Both the position numbers and the translations under genes were made by a program. Positions 25,301 to 33,260 of a stretch of 45,855 nucleotides of DNA are shown here, in pieces. This DNA comes from a virus: the IMG/VR virus record IMGVR_UViG_3300036945_000943, positions 1-45,855 of that record; one strand, 5' to 3'. The notes under the pieces are model-generated. The model did no database searches, was not told where the DNA came from, and saw only the letters and a list, made by a program, of their open reading frames with translations. Position 1 is the first letter of the stretch, and the number at the start of each line of letters is the position of its first letter.

Positions 25301-25698
25301 TGGCCTACCAGATTGGATCTCGATCGTTCGACGATCTCAAAGGAAACATAGTCGTACCTTCGCCTATGTTCGACTCTGAATCACGCATTGGCCAGGATGG
25401 CTCAGTTGTGTTCGCAACTGGGAATCGAGGCAAACCGTTTTCGTTGGAATCGATGTACGTCGAAACGAGTTACGCAAACGCTCAAGCTCTCGCGATCACT
25501 TACGCTTCGGAACCATCGCTCACGCCTCGCAACATCATTCGCGGGACGGTCGACTTTACAGCGACAACAATTCGTTTCGTCGTTCTTGGAGTTAGAACCG
25601 AGATTCAACCAGTACCATCCTGGCAGGGTGCTCGCGGTGTCGCTTCACCTGGTTTCGTCCTTCGTGCCGAATGGCAATTATTAGCAGTCAACGTGTAA
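25300..25698 (+). CDS. tail protein behind the tape measure, 132 aa
   Basis: The small beta-rich protein (VVFATGNRGKPFSLESMYVE, FTATTIRFVVLGVRTEIQPV) starts in the stop codon of the tape measure gene. Its place suits a distal tail or minor tail protein. No family is recognised. Confidence 0.55.
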   Translation: MAYQIGSRSFDDLKGNIVVPSPMFDSESRIGQDGSVVFATGNRGKPFSLESMYVETSYANAQALAITYASEPSLTPRNIIRGTVDFTATTIRFVVLGVRTEIQPVPSWQGARGVASPGFVLRAEWQLLAVNV

Positions 25699-25701
25699 AT
25701 C

Positions 25702-28074
25702 ATGCCTTCACTTGGTGTAACAGATGACAATCCACAACCAGTTTCAAATACGTTTGTATTTGGTAACTCGATTGGTTTTGATGCCAGCGATGTCGTCCAT
25801 GTTCGGCAACGCTGGGGCGATAATTGGACACAAAACGATCAGCTTGTTTGCACATCGATCACTTGGGCAGCGGCTCCAACTCTGCCAACGGCAACGTTGA
25901 TATATCGCTACGGCCAAACACTTGAACGCGATGGCTCAACAATCAACGTCCGCAGTAAGGTCGCATTGGGTGGCTGGTATGTTAGAATCACAGTCACTTG
26001 CGCAGACGGTGTACGTAAATGGCATGGATTCGTGGACGATACAGCCGACGAACCAGCGGGATTTGTTTCGAGATCAACAGGCGGCGGGCCCGTACTCGAT
26101 GTGGTTGGTACTCTAACGTTTTCGTGTGTCGGGATGATCGCCGCTCTCGATCGTTCGCAGATATTCAATTGTTTTTACGAATCGCAGCCGGCGGATCAAT
26201 TGACTGGATTCGTTGAGCGTCGTGTTGGCATGTCTGCCCCGGCATTTAATCCAAAAAGCAATCTAGCTGACGAGCCAGGCCACCAGCGGCAGATCAAAAA
26301 CAGATCTACAGCACTCTATGATGTGTCGTCGTTCGCGCCAGGAACTGCCCCGGTCTATCCGTCAACACCTCCGGACATCGCCCGGCAAACATACCTTTTG
26401 TTTTGGCCGGATTTGCTAACCATGGACGTTCGCACCGGGGAGTTCTGGACTCCGCGGGACATCGTTAAGTATTTGATCGCTTACCATGGACCACGCGACG
26501 AGCTCAATAAAGAGCGAATCCCCATTTGGCTCTACGAAGACACTTCGATTGCATCAGACTCGCGAGCGTTGCCGAATTGGGGACAACCTGAACTAGATTG
26601 TGAGGGCAAAACGCTTAAGGGCGCACTAGACGATCTCATGTCTCAGCGGCAATCCCTCGGCTATTGGACTTGGGTGGATGATGCGACCAATCGACTGGTG
26701 ATAGAGCCATACACTTTGCTCGAATCGAATCTAACGGTTGCGACCGGAAAGACGATTACAGCCAATCCTAAGTATCTCGACGTGCATGTTGCCGGAGATC
26801 CTGCGACGAGTTACACAGTCCAACGCAATGAATCATCACTCGCGAACCAGGTAGTGGTTCGAGGTGCAAAACGGATCGTAGTATGTACGCTGAGAATCGA
26901 TAACGGCGGCGGGGTAACAAACACGAATCTGATTTTGGATGGAACCGGTGAAGCCGAATTCAACGCTGAATTCTCCGGTGGTGTCGGTGCAACGCTTCGC
27001 GATCAATACCGAATAAACGATGCTCTGAACCAGGGCCGTTACAAAAATCTATATCGAAATTTCATAGTCGGAAAGCGATGGAATTTTAAGGTGCAGATCG
27101 GAGACGTTTTCGCGTCCGCTACTTTTCAGGACATTTTCCGGAACGACGATCCAGACATCAACGCAGTTTACCCCGGTGACAATTCGAGGTATCTGCCGTA
27201 CTTTTATCGCGTCAAAGTCCTGCCAAATCTTCCACTCAAAGAGGGCATAGATTACTCGACCGGTACCGATGCCACAGCTTCAGAGCATCGCAATTCGTCA
27301 AAAGCTTTTCGAGATCTTGAGGTATGGGGCAAAGCACACGGACCAAATTGGTCTGGCGGTGCTATGACCGGGGCACCCAAGGAATGGACGAACCCAGCCA
27401 AGAGGGATGTACTTTACGATATAAATGACCCTGATTACTCACTAGACGCCAACCCGCTTAAAAGTGATTCTGGTTTAGGAGTGGCTCTCAATGTTGTCGG
27501 TGCAACGCAATTGATTTTCGGCCTAACTAATATTGGAATCACGCCGTTTCTTCCGCAAAGCTCGTTGTTGGTCACGCTCGCACTAGAGGATGATCGCCAG
27601 GTGTCACAGCATTGGCCAGAGACGGCCCCATCTGTCGATGGTGTTTTGCGCCGGGTTTTCGATTACGGTGATGCCAACCAATTGATTGAAATTTTGGAAG
27701 GAACAGTTCTGGGGGTCGCTGGAGATGCGAGTTTCAAACGTCGCGGTGAAAGATTTTTCGTCCGAGATGACAGGCCGCGTATGCTTGAGCTCGCGAAACA
27801 ATTGCACAAGTGGTATTCGACGGCTCGAAACATCGCGAGAGTTACATCGCGACGTTCTACGGCGAGACTCTGGCCTGGTCAGTTGATAAGAAAGCTGAAT
27901 CCGAGTGGAGAAGATACAAACCCGCACGAGGCGATTTGCAATTGCGTGATCACCGAGGTCGGAATGCAATTTCCGATTGGTACGCCAGCAAGCCCAGGCA
28001 AACCGTCCATGGCGATCGTCACTAGCCGAGGCGAGATCGATCCTATGATTTTCACTCCGAGACTGAATTCATGA
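25702..28074 (+). CDS. large tail tip/hub protein, 790 aa
   Basis: The second-longest protein of the tail cluster is beta-rich. The N-terminal part has the look of domains used in hub proteins (LERDGSTINVRSKVALGGWYV, FVDDTADEPAG). The middle includes WTWVDDATNRLVIEPYTLLE, as found where hub domains bind. The C-terminus includes RNIARVTSRRSTARLWPGQL. By position it is the tail hub or tip attachment protein. No enzymatic motif was seen. Confidence 0.6.
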   Translation: MPSLGVTDDNPQPVSNTFVFGNSIGFDASDVVHVRQRWGDNWTQNDQLVCTSITWAAAPTLPTATLIYRYGQTLERDGSTINVRSKVALGGWYVRITVTCADGVRKWHGFVDDTADEPAGFVSRSTGGGPVLDVVGTLTFSCVGMIAALDRSQIFNCFYESQPADQLTGFVERRVGMSAPAFNPKSNLADEPGHQRQIKNRSTALYDVSSFAPGTAPVYPSTPPDIARQTYLLFWPDLLTMDVRTGEFWTPRDIVKYLIAYHGPRDELNKERIPIWLYEDTSIASDSRALPNWGQPELDCEGKTLKGALDDLMSQRQSLGYWTWVDDATNRLVIEPYTLLESNLTVATGKTITANPKYLDVHVAGDPATSYTVQRNESSLANQVVVRGAKRIVVCTLRIDNGGGVTNTNLILDGTGEAEFNAEFSGGVGATLRDQYRINDALNQGRYKNLYRNFIVGKRWNFKVQIGDVFASATFQDIFRNDDPDINAVYPGDNSRYLPYFYRVKVLPNLPLKEGIDYSTGTDATASEHRNSSKAFRDLEVWGKAHGPNWSGGAMTGAPKEWTNPAKRDVLYDINDPDYSLDANPLKSDSGLGVALNVVGATQLIFGLTNIGITPFLPQSSLLVTLALEDDRQVSQHWPETAPSVDGVLRRVFDYGDANQLIEILEGTVLGVAGDASFKRRGERFFVRDDRPRMLELAKQLHKWYSTARNIARVTSRRSTARLWPGQLIRKLNPSGEDTNPHEAICNCVITEVGMQFPIGTPASPGKPSMAIVTSRGEIDPMIFTPRLNS

Positions 28075-28970
28075 TCGGTTCACCACTTCCAATCGCAATT
28101 CTCAATCGGTCATACGATGCCGGTGAGATACGAGTCATTAGTGGCCGTCCTGACCTGGCTGAGATCGAATTCACGGACGGGATTGGATTCACTGCCATAA
28201 CACCGGGCCGTTTCATTGGGATATTCTCGACGGACACACGTCGTCAACCGCTATCTGTCGCCGTCACAACTCCAACCGCAGCTGCAATCGCTCGCAACTC
28301 AAACGAGTGGAAAGCACTTAGGTATGATCAACTCATGTATGTCGATTACGCTCCGAACGGTGCCGGAAACTATTGGAACGTGAATTCGTCCAGCGTACAG
28401 ACTCGAAACTACATGCCATTCCAACACGTATCCCAATCGTGGATGTGTGAATTGGATGCCGACGAGGACAGTAGTCTCGCTCTGACGATTGCCGATGCAA
28501 CGCAACTACGATGGATGCTTGCCGTGATCCGATTGCCATCGATGAACGAAGAAAATCGCGATTCAAATATTTTTAAATCTGCATCGGTAACGTCTAGTTC
28601 TGGAGTAACGCGGAGTCTGATGTCTGGTCCTCAACGCAATTTCCCTCGTTGGCAGGTTTCGAGTACAGTTGCTGCAGGGGAAGCCACGTTTACATTCCAG
28701 GCCCCACCCGCTGGCGTTGATTACATTTCGCGAGTTAGGTTAGTTGCTTCGCTGCCCACGATCGCTGGCACGGTCACGGCAACACTTAGAAAGAACAGTA
28801 CCGACATTGGCTCGTCAGTGATGACGATCCCGTTTGAGGGTGAGCAGCTCTGGGAATTTTCTGTTGCATCAGGAGTATTCAACGGGACGGATATTGCGAG
28901 TCTAGTCATTACAGGTATCGACTCCGGCAAGCGGTTCATTCTGGAGACAAGTTTCGATGCAATCATCTAA
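28071..28970 (+). CDS. tail tip-associated protein, 299 aa
   Basis: Not recognised. The protein is beta-rich, with few charges in its second half (ATFTFQAPPAGVDYISRVRL, IAGTVTATLRKNSTDIGSSV), which looks like a carbohydrate-binding or jelly-roll-type domain. It overlaps the hub gene by 4 bp and the next gene by 14 bp. Confidence 0.5.
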   Translation: MIGSPLPIAILNRSYDAGEIRVISGRPDLAEIEFTDGIGFTAITPGRFIGIFSTDTRRQPLSVAVTTPTAAAIARNSNEWKALRYDQLMYVDYAPNGAGNYWNVNSSSVQTRNYMPFQHVSQSWMCELDADEDSSLALTIADATQLRWMLAVIRLPSMNEENRDSNIFKSASVTSSSGVTRSLMSGPQRNFPRWQVSSTVAAGEATFTFQAPPAGVDYISRVRLVASLPTIAGTVTATLRKNSTDIGSSVMTIPFEGEQLWEFSVASGVFNGTDIASLVITGIDSGKRFILETSFDAII

Positions 28971-29388
28971 ACGTGGTCTAACTCATTACCGGCGACGGGT
29001 GACACCGAGCGCTTGGGGTTGGTCGGTTTTCGAATTCTCTGCAACAGTACCGACATTCATTATCGGCCACATGGCGGCAACAGGTCTACAGTTCAATCCT
29101 TTTCGAACAGCGGTGGGACTCTCACCGTGGAATTCCGCTGCACGTCCCTACGTAAGCTTCAACAGTCGATTAACTGCACCAACAGATACGGCCATAAGTT
29201 CCGAGGTCACGTCCGTCGGTACCGCTGGAACTTTCGGCTCAGGGACCACACAGACTCGCACTACTACGACCGTGACCGTAAAGCGAACGACGAATCGTTT
29301 TACAGCTTCATCTGGATTCAATTTCGCTAACTCAGTAAATTCAATCCTTGACTCCGGAAGCATTGAAAGTGCAATAGGGAGGCTCTGA
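28957..29388 (+). CDS. tail-associated protein, 143 aa
   Basis: Not recognised. It is rich in Thr, Ser and aromatic residues, with a Thr/Val run (TTTTVTVKRTTNRFTASSG) in the second half. No membrane segment is convincing. It overlaps the genes on both sides and belongs to the tail tip operon. Confidence 0.5.
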   Translation: MQSSKRGLTHYRRRVTPSAWGWSVFEFSATVPTFIIGHMAATGLQFNPFRTAVGLSPWNSAARPYVSFNSRLTAPTDTAISSEVTSVGTAGTFGSGTTQTRTTTTVTVKRTTNRFTASSGFNFANSVNSILDSGSIESAIGRL

Positions 29389-30092
29389 TGCTTGGTCACT
29401 TAAGCTTTTTTTCCCAACAAAGCAGATCCGGTGCGGATGTGCTAGTCGCTCCGTTCGATCTCTATCCAGCTTCCGAATCCGTTGGAGAATTCCTAGTCTG
29501 CCTCACGATTACGCCACCAACCAACGCATCTCCGACCGTCATGGTAGACGTGACGAAACGCGGTACCGGAATCACCGATCCGATAGACGTGTTTCGCACT
29601 CGACACGTACAGAGGTGTATATGGCCAGATGTTTACAACTGGTACTATGCCACATCGTACAACTTGTCTACGAACGAAACCACGTTCACATGGACAACAA
29701 CGATTCCTACTCTTGTGATGCCTTTTGGCCGTTGGGGTAATCCATTCACCCAGCCAAAGGATTACGCAACAGCAAGTTATGTTGAATCAGGTTTTGCCAG
29801 CGGATTTGCTCAACGTCTGGACCATTCGCTTAGCACTAATCCAGCGGATCGCGTTATACGTTCTATTGGTGAGAAGATCATACCTGACCCAATATACTTT
29901 TCAGTGAGTCTGCTTGCCGGCCAGTACCTAAGATTCGAAACCAAGATGTTCGAAGATGATCCATTTCGCATTGACTCGACAACGCCAACGCTCGTCGATT
30001 CTATTCCGATAACAACCTCCCCAAGTGCTTCCGAGGTGTCGGTATCCTCAGCATTCGGAGCGATCACAGCGGCATGGATGCTCAGGATCTAG
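29388..30092 (+). CDS. last tail operon protein, 234 aa
   Basis: Not recognised. The protein is beta-rich, with many Pro, Thr and aromatic residues (PDVYNWYYATSYNLSTNETT), as often seen in minor tail or receptor-binding proteins. It starts in the stop codon before it and ends the structural region; non-coding DNA follows. Confidence 0.5.
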   Translation: MLGHLSFFSQQSRSGADVLVAPFDLYPASESVGEFLVCLTITPPTNASPTVMVDVTKRGTGITDPIDVFRTRHVQRCIWPDVYNWYYATSYNLSTNETTFTWTTTIPTLVMPFGRWGNPFTQPKDYATASYVESGFASGFAQRLDHSLSTNPADRVIRSIGEKIIPDPIYFSVSLLAGQYLRFETKMFEDDPFRIDSTTPTLVDSIPITTSPSASEVSVSSAFGAITAAWMLRI

Positions 30093-30236
30093 CGTACCCC
30101 TCTCCATGGGGTGATATCCGACTGACTACACCCCCCCCCAAGAGGTAGGTTCTCCCGGCGGGGGTACACTCGGGCGTAGCCAGTTTCATCGCCGCCTTTT
30201 TTTGTGCACGGTTTGCTAAAAGGGGGGGTAAGTATC
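30093..30236. other. non-coding GC-rich stretch after the tail operon
   Basis: No gene is visible in 30093-30550. This first part has a C9 run (30131-30139), a G/C-rich block (CCCGGCGGGGG), a T7 run near 30198 and a G7 run near 30222. ACCCC/GGGGT and GGCG/CGCC can pair weakly, so a modest terminator near the T7 run is possible. A packaging (cos) site could also be here, since GpA-type terminases normally use one. Neither is proven. Confidence 0.4.
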
Positions 30237-30275
30237 TGTCTCAGAATGAGACAACATCCGTCTCAGAGTGAGACA
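30237..30275. promoter_or_regulatory. two palindromic operator-like sites
   Basis: TGTCTCA-GAA-TGAGACA (30237-30253) and GTCTCA-GAG-TGAGAC (30260-30274) are perfect palindromes apart from a 3-base spacer. Their centres are 22 bp apart, about two helical turns, so a dimeric regulator could bind both on the same DNA face. They lie between the tail operon and attP. They might be operators for a repressor or activator, or sites for recombination accessory proteins. Confidence 0.6.
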
Positions 30276-30316
30276 GCGATAGATTTTTCTTTTTCCGTAG
30301 AAATTGTTTCCCAACG

Positions 30317-30346
30317 GGCGTTACTCCTGGGAGTATTACGCCTTTT
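30317..30346 (+). terminator. hairpin with T tail, possible terminator or integrase arm site
   Basis: GGCGT/ACGCC and TACTC/GAGTA form a stem of 10 bp with a two-base bulge and a CTGG loop, followed by TTTT. It could end late transcription. The inner part also contains the sequence family ATACTCCT (as GGAGTAT on this strand) found twice on the other side of the attP core, so it may instead be an integrase arm site. Confidence 0.5.
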
Positions 30347-30404
30347 CTTGCTGTTGTCTAGCAGTAAAGTAGCCGTATTGGCTTTCACTGCTATTGTTTT
30401 TCAG

Positions 30405-30447
30405 CTCCCCCGGGTGGGCTCGAACCACCGACACACGGATTAACAGT
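30405..30447 (-). other. attP: attP core: 3' half of a tRNA-Asn gene
   Basis: Read on the - strand, this 43-bp stretch matches the 3' half of a bacterial tRNA-Asn: anticodon loop CTGTTAA (GTT), the 3' side of the anticodon stem TCCGT, a T-arm GGTGG-TTCGAGC-CCACC, acceptor CGGGGGA and discriminator G. The 5' half is absent; the bases before the loop do not pair with the stem. Phages that integrate in tRNA genes carry exactly this kind of fragment to restore the tRNA. It lies about 100 bp before the integrase gene. Confidence 0.88.
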
Positions 30448-30496
30448 ATGCAGGGTAAACGCTTGTCTTTAGGGGTTTAGATGCTATTTTGGTGCG

Positions 30497-30514
30497 ATAC
30501 TCCTGAATACTCCT
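30497..30514 (+). repeat. ATACTCCT direct repeats, candidate integrase arm sites
   Basis: Two copies of ATACTCCT start 10 bp apart (30497 and 30507), between the attP core and the integrase gene. A reverse copy (GGAGTAT, 30330) and a near copy (TTACTCCT, 30321) lie on the other side of the core. This layout on both flanks is typical of arm-type sites bound by the N-terminal domain of tyrosine integrases. Confidence 0.55.
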
Positions 30515-30550
30515 ATTGATCCTAAGAGCAACGGATACCGAAATACACCT

Positions 30551-31693
30551 ATGTTACGCCAAAAACCCGAGAAACCATGTGCCGATTTTCCGCTCTATCC
30601 TCACATCGCTGGCAAGTGGGCAAAGAAGATCGCGGGTAAGACTCGTTACTTTGGACCGTGGGACGATCCAGACGGCTCGCTGGTGACGTATCTGCGAGAA
30701 AAGGCAGATTGGGAAGCAGGTCGGAACCCACGCGAGAAAATAGAAATTGAAGCGGTTTCCGAGGTTGTTGGCTTACGGCTCGCCGATGGCTTGAATCTGT
30801 TTCTCGATTCGTGTTTGCAAAAGATCAAGCGCGGAGAGCTGGGGCAACGGTCCTACGACGACTACAAGGCATCTGCAGAACGCGTTTTGAAATGTCTCGG
30901 CCGGCATCATCCGATAAACGATCTCAAACCAGATCACTGGCGAAAACTGTACCTGGCGATCTCGAAGGGCAACGGCCAGGTGAGCATTGGCAATCAGATC
31001 ACTCGAATCAAAGTTATGTTGAATTGGCTTTTGAAGAATCGATACTTGGATCGGGAGCCACACTACGGATCGGAGTTCTCGAAACCGGCGAAAGTTGCGA
31101 TCCGCCGAGCCCGAGCGAACAGCGGGAAAAAATGGTTCGGCGCCGATGAACTTCAAAAGTTGCTTACCACTGATCACTTGGTTTTGCGTTCGATGATTTT
31201 GCTTGGGATCAATTGCGCATACGGCAATGGCGATTGTGCACAGCTCCAGTTTGATTGGATCGATCTTGAGAAAGGATGGATTCAGTACGCGAGGCCCAAA
31301 ACCGGTGTTGATCGTCGCGCGAAGCTCTGGCCCGAGACGATAGCGGCGATACAAACCTGGCAGGGCAAGCGGCCAGCGATCAACAACAATCTGGTATTCG
31401 TGACTCGGCAAGGCAACCCATGGAGTGATCCAAATTCGTGCGATTGTGCGATCGCGAAAGCATTTCAGCGGATCAGCCGGGAGAAAGAAGTCTGGATTGC
31501 GGGCCGCGGATTCTACGGTTTGAGGAGAACGTTTGAGACGATCGCGGGCCGGAGCAAGGATCAAGTGGCTGTTGATCACATCATGGGCCACGTCGATCAA
31601 TCCATGGCTGGGGTATACCGGCAAGAGATCGACGATTCTCGATTGATCGCGGTGTCGGAATTGGTTAGAGCTTGGGTGTTTGCAAAAGCCTGA
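30551..31693 (+). CDS. int: tyrosine-type integrase
   Basis: The 380-aa protein has an N-terminal arm-binding region, a SAM-like core-binding domain (about 75-165) and a catalytic domain. Visible residues: Lys250 in RPKTG, Arg325 in FYGLRRTFE (where a His or Tyr precedes), His347 in VDHIMGH and Tyr356 in AGVYRQE as nucleophile. The place of the first catalytic Arg reads NCAYGNGDCAQL, without the usual Arg; this reading is typical of a planctomycete integrase group as I remember it. It integrates the phage at tRNA-Asn using the neighbouring attP. Confidence 0.93.
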   Translation: MLRQKPEKPCADFPLYPHIAGKWAKKIAGKTRYFGPWDDPDGSLVTYLREKADWEAGRNPREKIEIEAVSEVVGLRLADGLNLFLDSCLQKIKRGELGQRSYDDYKASAERVLKCLGRHHPINDLKPDHWRKLYLAISKGNGQVSIGNQITRIKVMLNWLLKNRYLDREPHYGSEFSKPAKVAIRRARANSGKKWFGADELQKLLTTDHLVLRSMILLGINCAYGNGDCAQLQFDWIDLEKGWIQYARPKTGVDRRAKLWPETIAAIQTWQGKRPAINNNLVFVTRQGNPWSDPNSCDCAIAKAFQRISREKEVWIAGRGFYGLRRTFETIAGRSKDQVAVDHIMGHVDQSMAGVYRQEIDDSRLIAVSELVRAWVFAKA

Positions 31694-32192
31694 ATCGAAA
31701 CTCTATGGTTTTTGTTTGTTCTGTATCCGAATGCAAACATTCCCATTCCAAAAATTCCGTAGTTCCTTTTCCTGTTTCGGACAAATAATTCGTTTTGATG
31801 TCTCGCAATGGTCCCCAAGGAACATCAAACAAAAACGACCATACTTCAATCGGAAAAGTCGATTTGACATTTTTGGGGTCAACATCCCTTTCGCCTTTAG
31901 CAATCGACCATTCATATGGATTTTTAGCTGTTTTCCAAGTCAATACAATTGGCGAACCGTCATTGTGGGTGACTGTTTTGTCTTTGCTATTTTCAAGGAC
32001 TATCGGCCAGAACGAAGCAACTTTTTCCGTTTTCGTTTTAGCTTTACCTGAATCCTCAATCGATTGAACTGCAGCCTTGTATTTCTTTTCTTCTTGATCT
32101 TCTTTGGGGTGGGAGGGGATTGTCGTTTGTGTGTTGCATCCGACTAAAAACAGAACCACCAGGAGCCAGAAAACTCTCAACATCTTTTCCAC
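31665..32192 (-). CDS. lipoprotein, likely lysogenic accessory gene
   Basis: The 175-aa protein has a signal peptide and the lipobox LVGC with Cys19. The mature part is hydrophilic, with aromatic residues and no domain I know. It is convergent with the integrase gene and overlaps its 3' end by 29 bp. Single lipoprotein genes beside an integrase, transcribed against the phage operons, are often expressed in the lysogen and may block superinfection or alter the host surface. That role is inferred. Confidence 0.7.
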   Translation of the reverse strand: MEKMLRVFWLLVVLFLVGCNTQTTIPSHPKEDQEEKKYKAAVQSIEDSGKAKTKTEKVASFWPIVLENSKDKTVTHNDGSPIVLTWKTAKNPYEWSIAKGERDVDPKNVKSTFPIEVWSFLFDVPWGPLRDIKTNYLSETGKGTTEFLEWECLHSDTEQTKTIEFRFRLLQTPKL

Positions 32193-32381
32193 CTATCTTG
32201 TTTTGAAAAATCTACAAAATCCTGTTGAGCAATTCGCCTGAAAATGCAGGGATTGCGACGGTTTGGCAAGTGGTATGGGGGTTGCTTGACCTGACGTGTC
32301 ATCGAGCGTTTCAAACTGCTCAAAAGGAAATTTTGCAAGAGCGGGGGAAAGCTCATTTCATTAACACGCCGAGGTGCCACT

Positions 32382-32705
32382 GTGTATCAAGTCAGATTTG
32401 TGAATTCAGAAGGTCATGTTCAGGAACAGTTTTTGGAGGATTTCAACGCGGCCAACATACTTGCGAAATCGATTCGTGAGTTTTCGCCCAAGGTTTCGGT
32501 TCGTAAGATTGGTCAAGTCTCACCCAGATGGGACGTTTATTTGTTTGCGCCGGAGCTGCCAGGGCCCCAGTTGATTCAAAAAAATCTTCGTACCTATGTT
32601 GCTCGCCTTACTTGGGTTCGTTGGGATCATCGCGAGCATCATTCCGTGTTGGTTTGTTGGCCAAGTGATCGACCAGTGCCAGTTAGCTGGATTTCTTCTT
32701 TCTAA
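32382..32705 (+). CDS. hypothetical protein, 107 aa
   Basis: A GTG start has GAGG 7 bp upstream. The first 60 residues (YQVRFVNSEGHVQEQFLEDF...) look like coding sequence. The last 45 are unusual (many Trp, Arg, His) and share DNA with a hydrophobic +1 frame at 32596. The real C-terminus is therefore uncertain. The 189-bp gap before it, between divergent genes, should hold promoters for both; TTGACC at 32286 is a possible -35 box without a clear -10 partner. Confidence 0.5.
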   Translation: MYQVRFVNSEGHVQEQFLEDFNAANILAKSIREFSPKVSVRKIGQVSPRWDVYLFAPELPGPQLIQKNLRTYVARLTWVRWDHREHHSVLVCWPSDRPVPVSWISSF

Positions 32706-32715
32706 CGGCTTTTAG
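32596..32715 (+). CDS. possible 39-aa membrane peptide
   Basis: An ATG at 32596, in the +1 frame relative to the gene around it, opens a hydrophobic reading: MLALLGFVGIIASIIPCWFV, then a short polar part and GFLLSNGF. This looks more like coding sequence than the overlapping tail of the 32382 gene. It could be a separate peptide or, if a base is wrong, the true end of that gene. Confidence 0.35.
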   Translation: MLLALLGFVGIIASIIPCWFVGQVIDQCQLAGFLLSNGF

Positions 32716-33042
32716 CACCGTTTCTGCCTTTTCGTGAACTTTATCAGCGGTTTTTGAGGCTTTTTGGTAATTTGCCTTAGCCTCGTGAACCGCCTGGAAA
32801 GCAGGTTCTCGCCTCGTTAACTGAATGCCAAACGCGGTATTCAGCCCATTCACGAAACTCATCAGCTTTGTCAATCCTTCGTCGCCAGACGGATAAAAAT
32901 ACACGGTTTTCAGTTCACTAATTCCGTGTTTTTCCATCGTTTCGGCAATATCTCGAAACAACCGGGCGTGCGATTCCAACGCGGTAGCGAAATCGCGAAT
33001 TCCGTTGACTGAAATATCGATTGGGTGTTTTGGATTGGACAT
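32683..33042 (-). CDS. hypothetical helical protein, 119 aa
   Basis: Not recognised. The protein is mostly helical, with a long Ala/Lys-rich C-terminal helix (KANYQKASKTADKVHEKAET) and a basic end. No HTH is visible, so it is not an obvious repressor even though its place, divergent from the early operon, is where one would look. It is convergent with the 32382 gene and overlaps it by 23 bp. Confidence 0.55.
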   Translation of the reverse strand: MSNPKHPIDISVNGIRDFATALESHARLFRDIAETMEKHGISELKTVYFYPSGDEGLTKLMSFVNGLNTAFGIQLTRREPAFQAVHEAKANYQKASKTADKVHEKAETVLKAVRKKKSS

Positions 33043-33117
33043 AAAAACATCCTAACAAAAATATTTTTTTCAATCAACAAGTCTTTTGCTAGTAAGCAGT
33101 TGCGTTACTGTTTTGTT

Positions 33118-33141
33118 GCAATAAAGTAGCAGCAAAGTAGC
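33118..33141. promoter_or_regulatory. tandem GCARYAAAGTAGC motif in the divergent control region
   Basis: GCAATAAAGTAGC (33118-33130) and GCAGCAAAGTAGC (33129-33141) overlap by two bases at an 11-bp period, in the gap between the - strand gene (start 33042) and the early operon (33261). A third copy, GCAGTAAAGTAGC, lies at 30361-30373 beside attP. A shared regulator of early genes and of integration/excision could bind here. The gap 33043-33260 has no clear sigma-70 promoter that I can defend. Confidence 0.5.
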
Positions 33142-33260
33142 TGTTTACTTGCAATGCTCCTGCTTAGGCGTTATCATCCTGCCGTCCTGGTTACGGACAC
33201 GGAAGGAACGCACGACGCAGTTTTTAGGATGCCAATCCAAACACTCGCGAGGCTCCAGAA

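Noticed and set aside
30405-30447. Functional tRNA-Asn gene
   Set aside because: The 5' half is missing and the bases before the anticodon loop do not pair with the stem, so it is an attachment-site fragment.
30773-31624. Long - strand open frame (283 codons) against the integrase gene
   Set aside because: The + strand has all integrase motifs; the antisense frame is a shadow.
32286-32315. Sigma-70 promoter beginning TTGACC
   Set aside because: No acceptable -10 box at the right distance; mentioned only as a possibility.
32683-33042. Lysogeny repressor
   Set aside because: The position is suitable but no helix-turn-helix or peptidase domain is visible.
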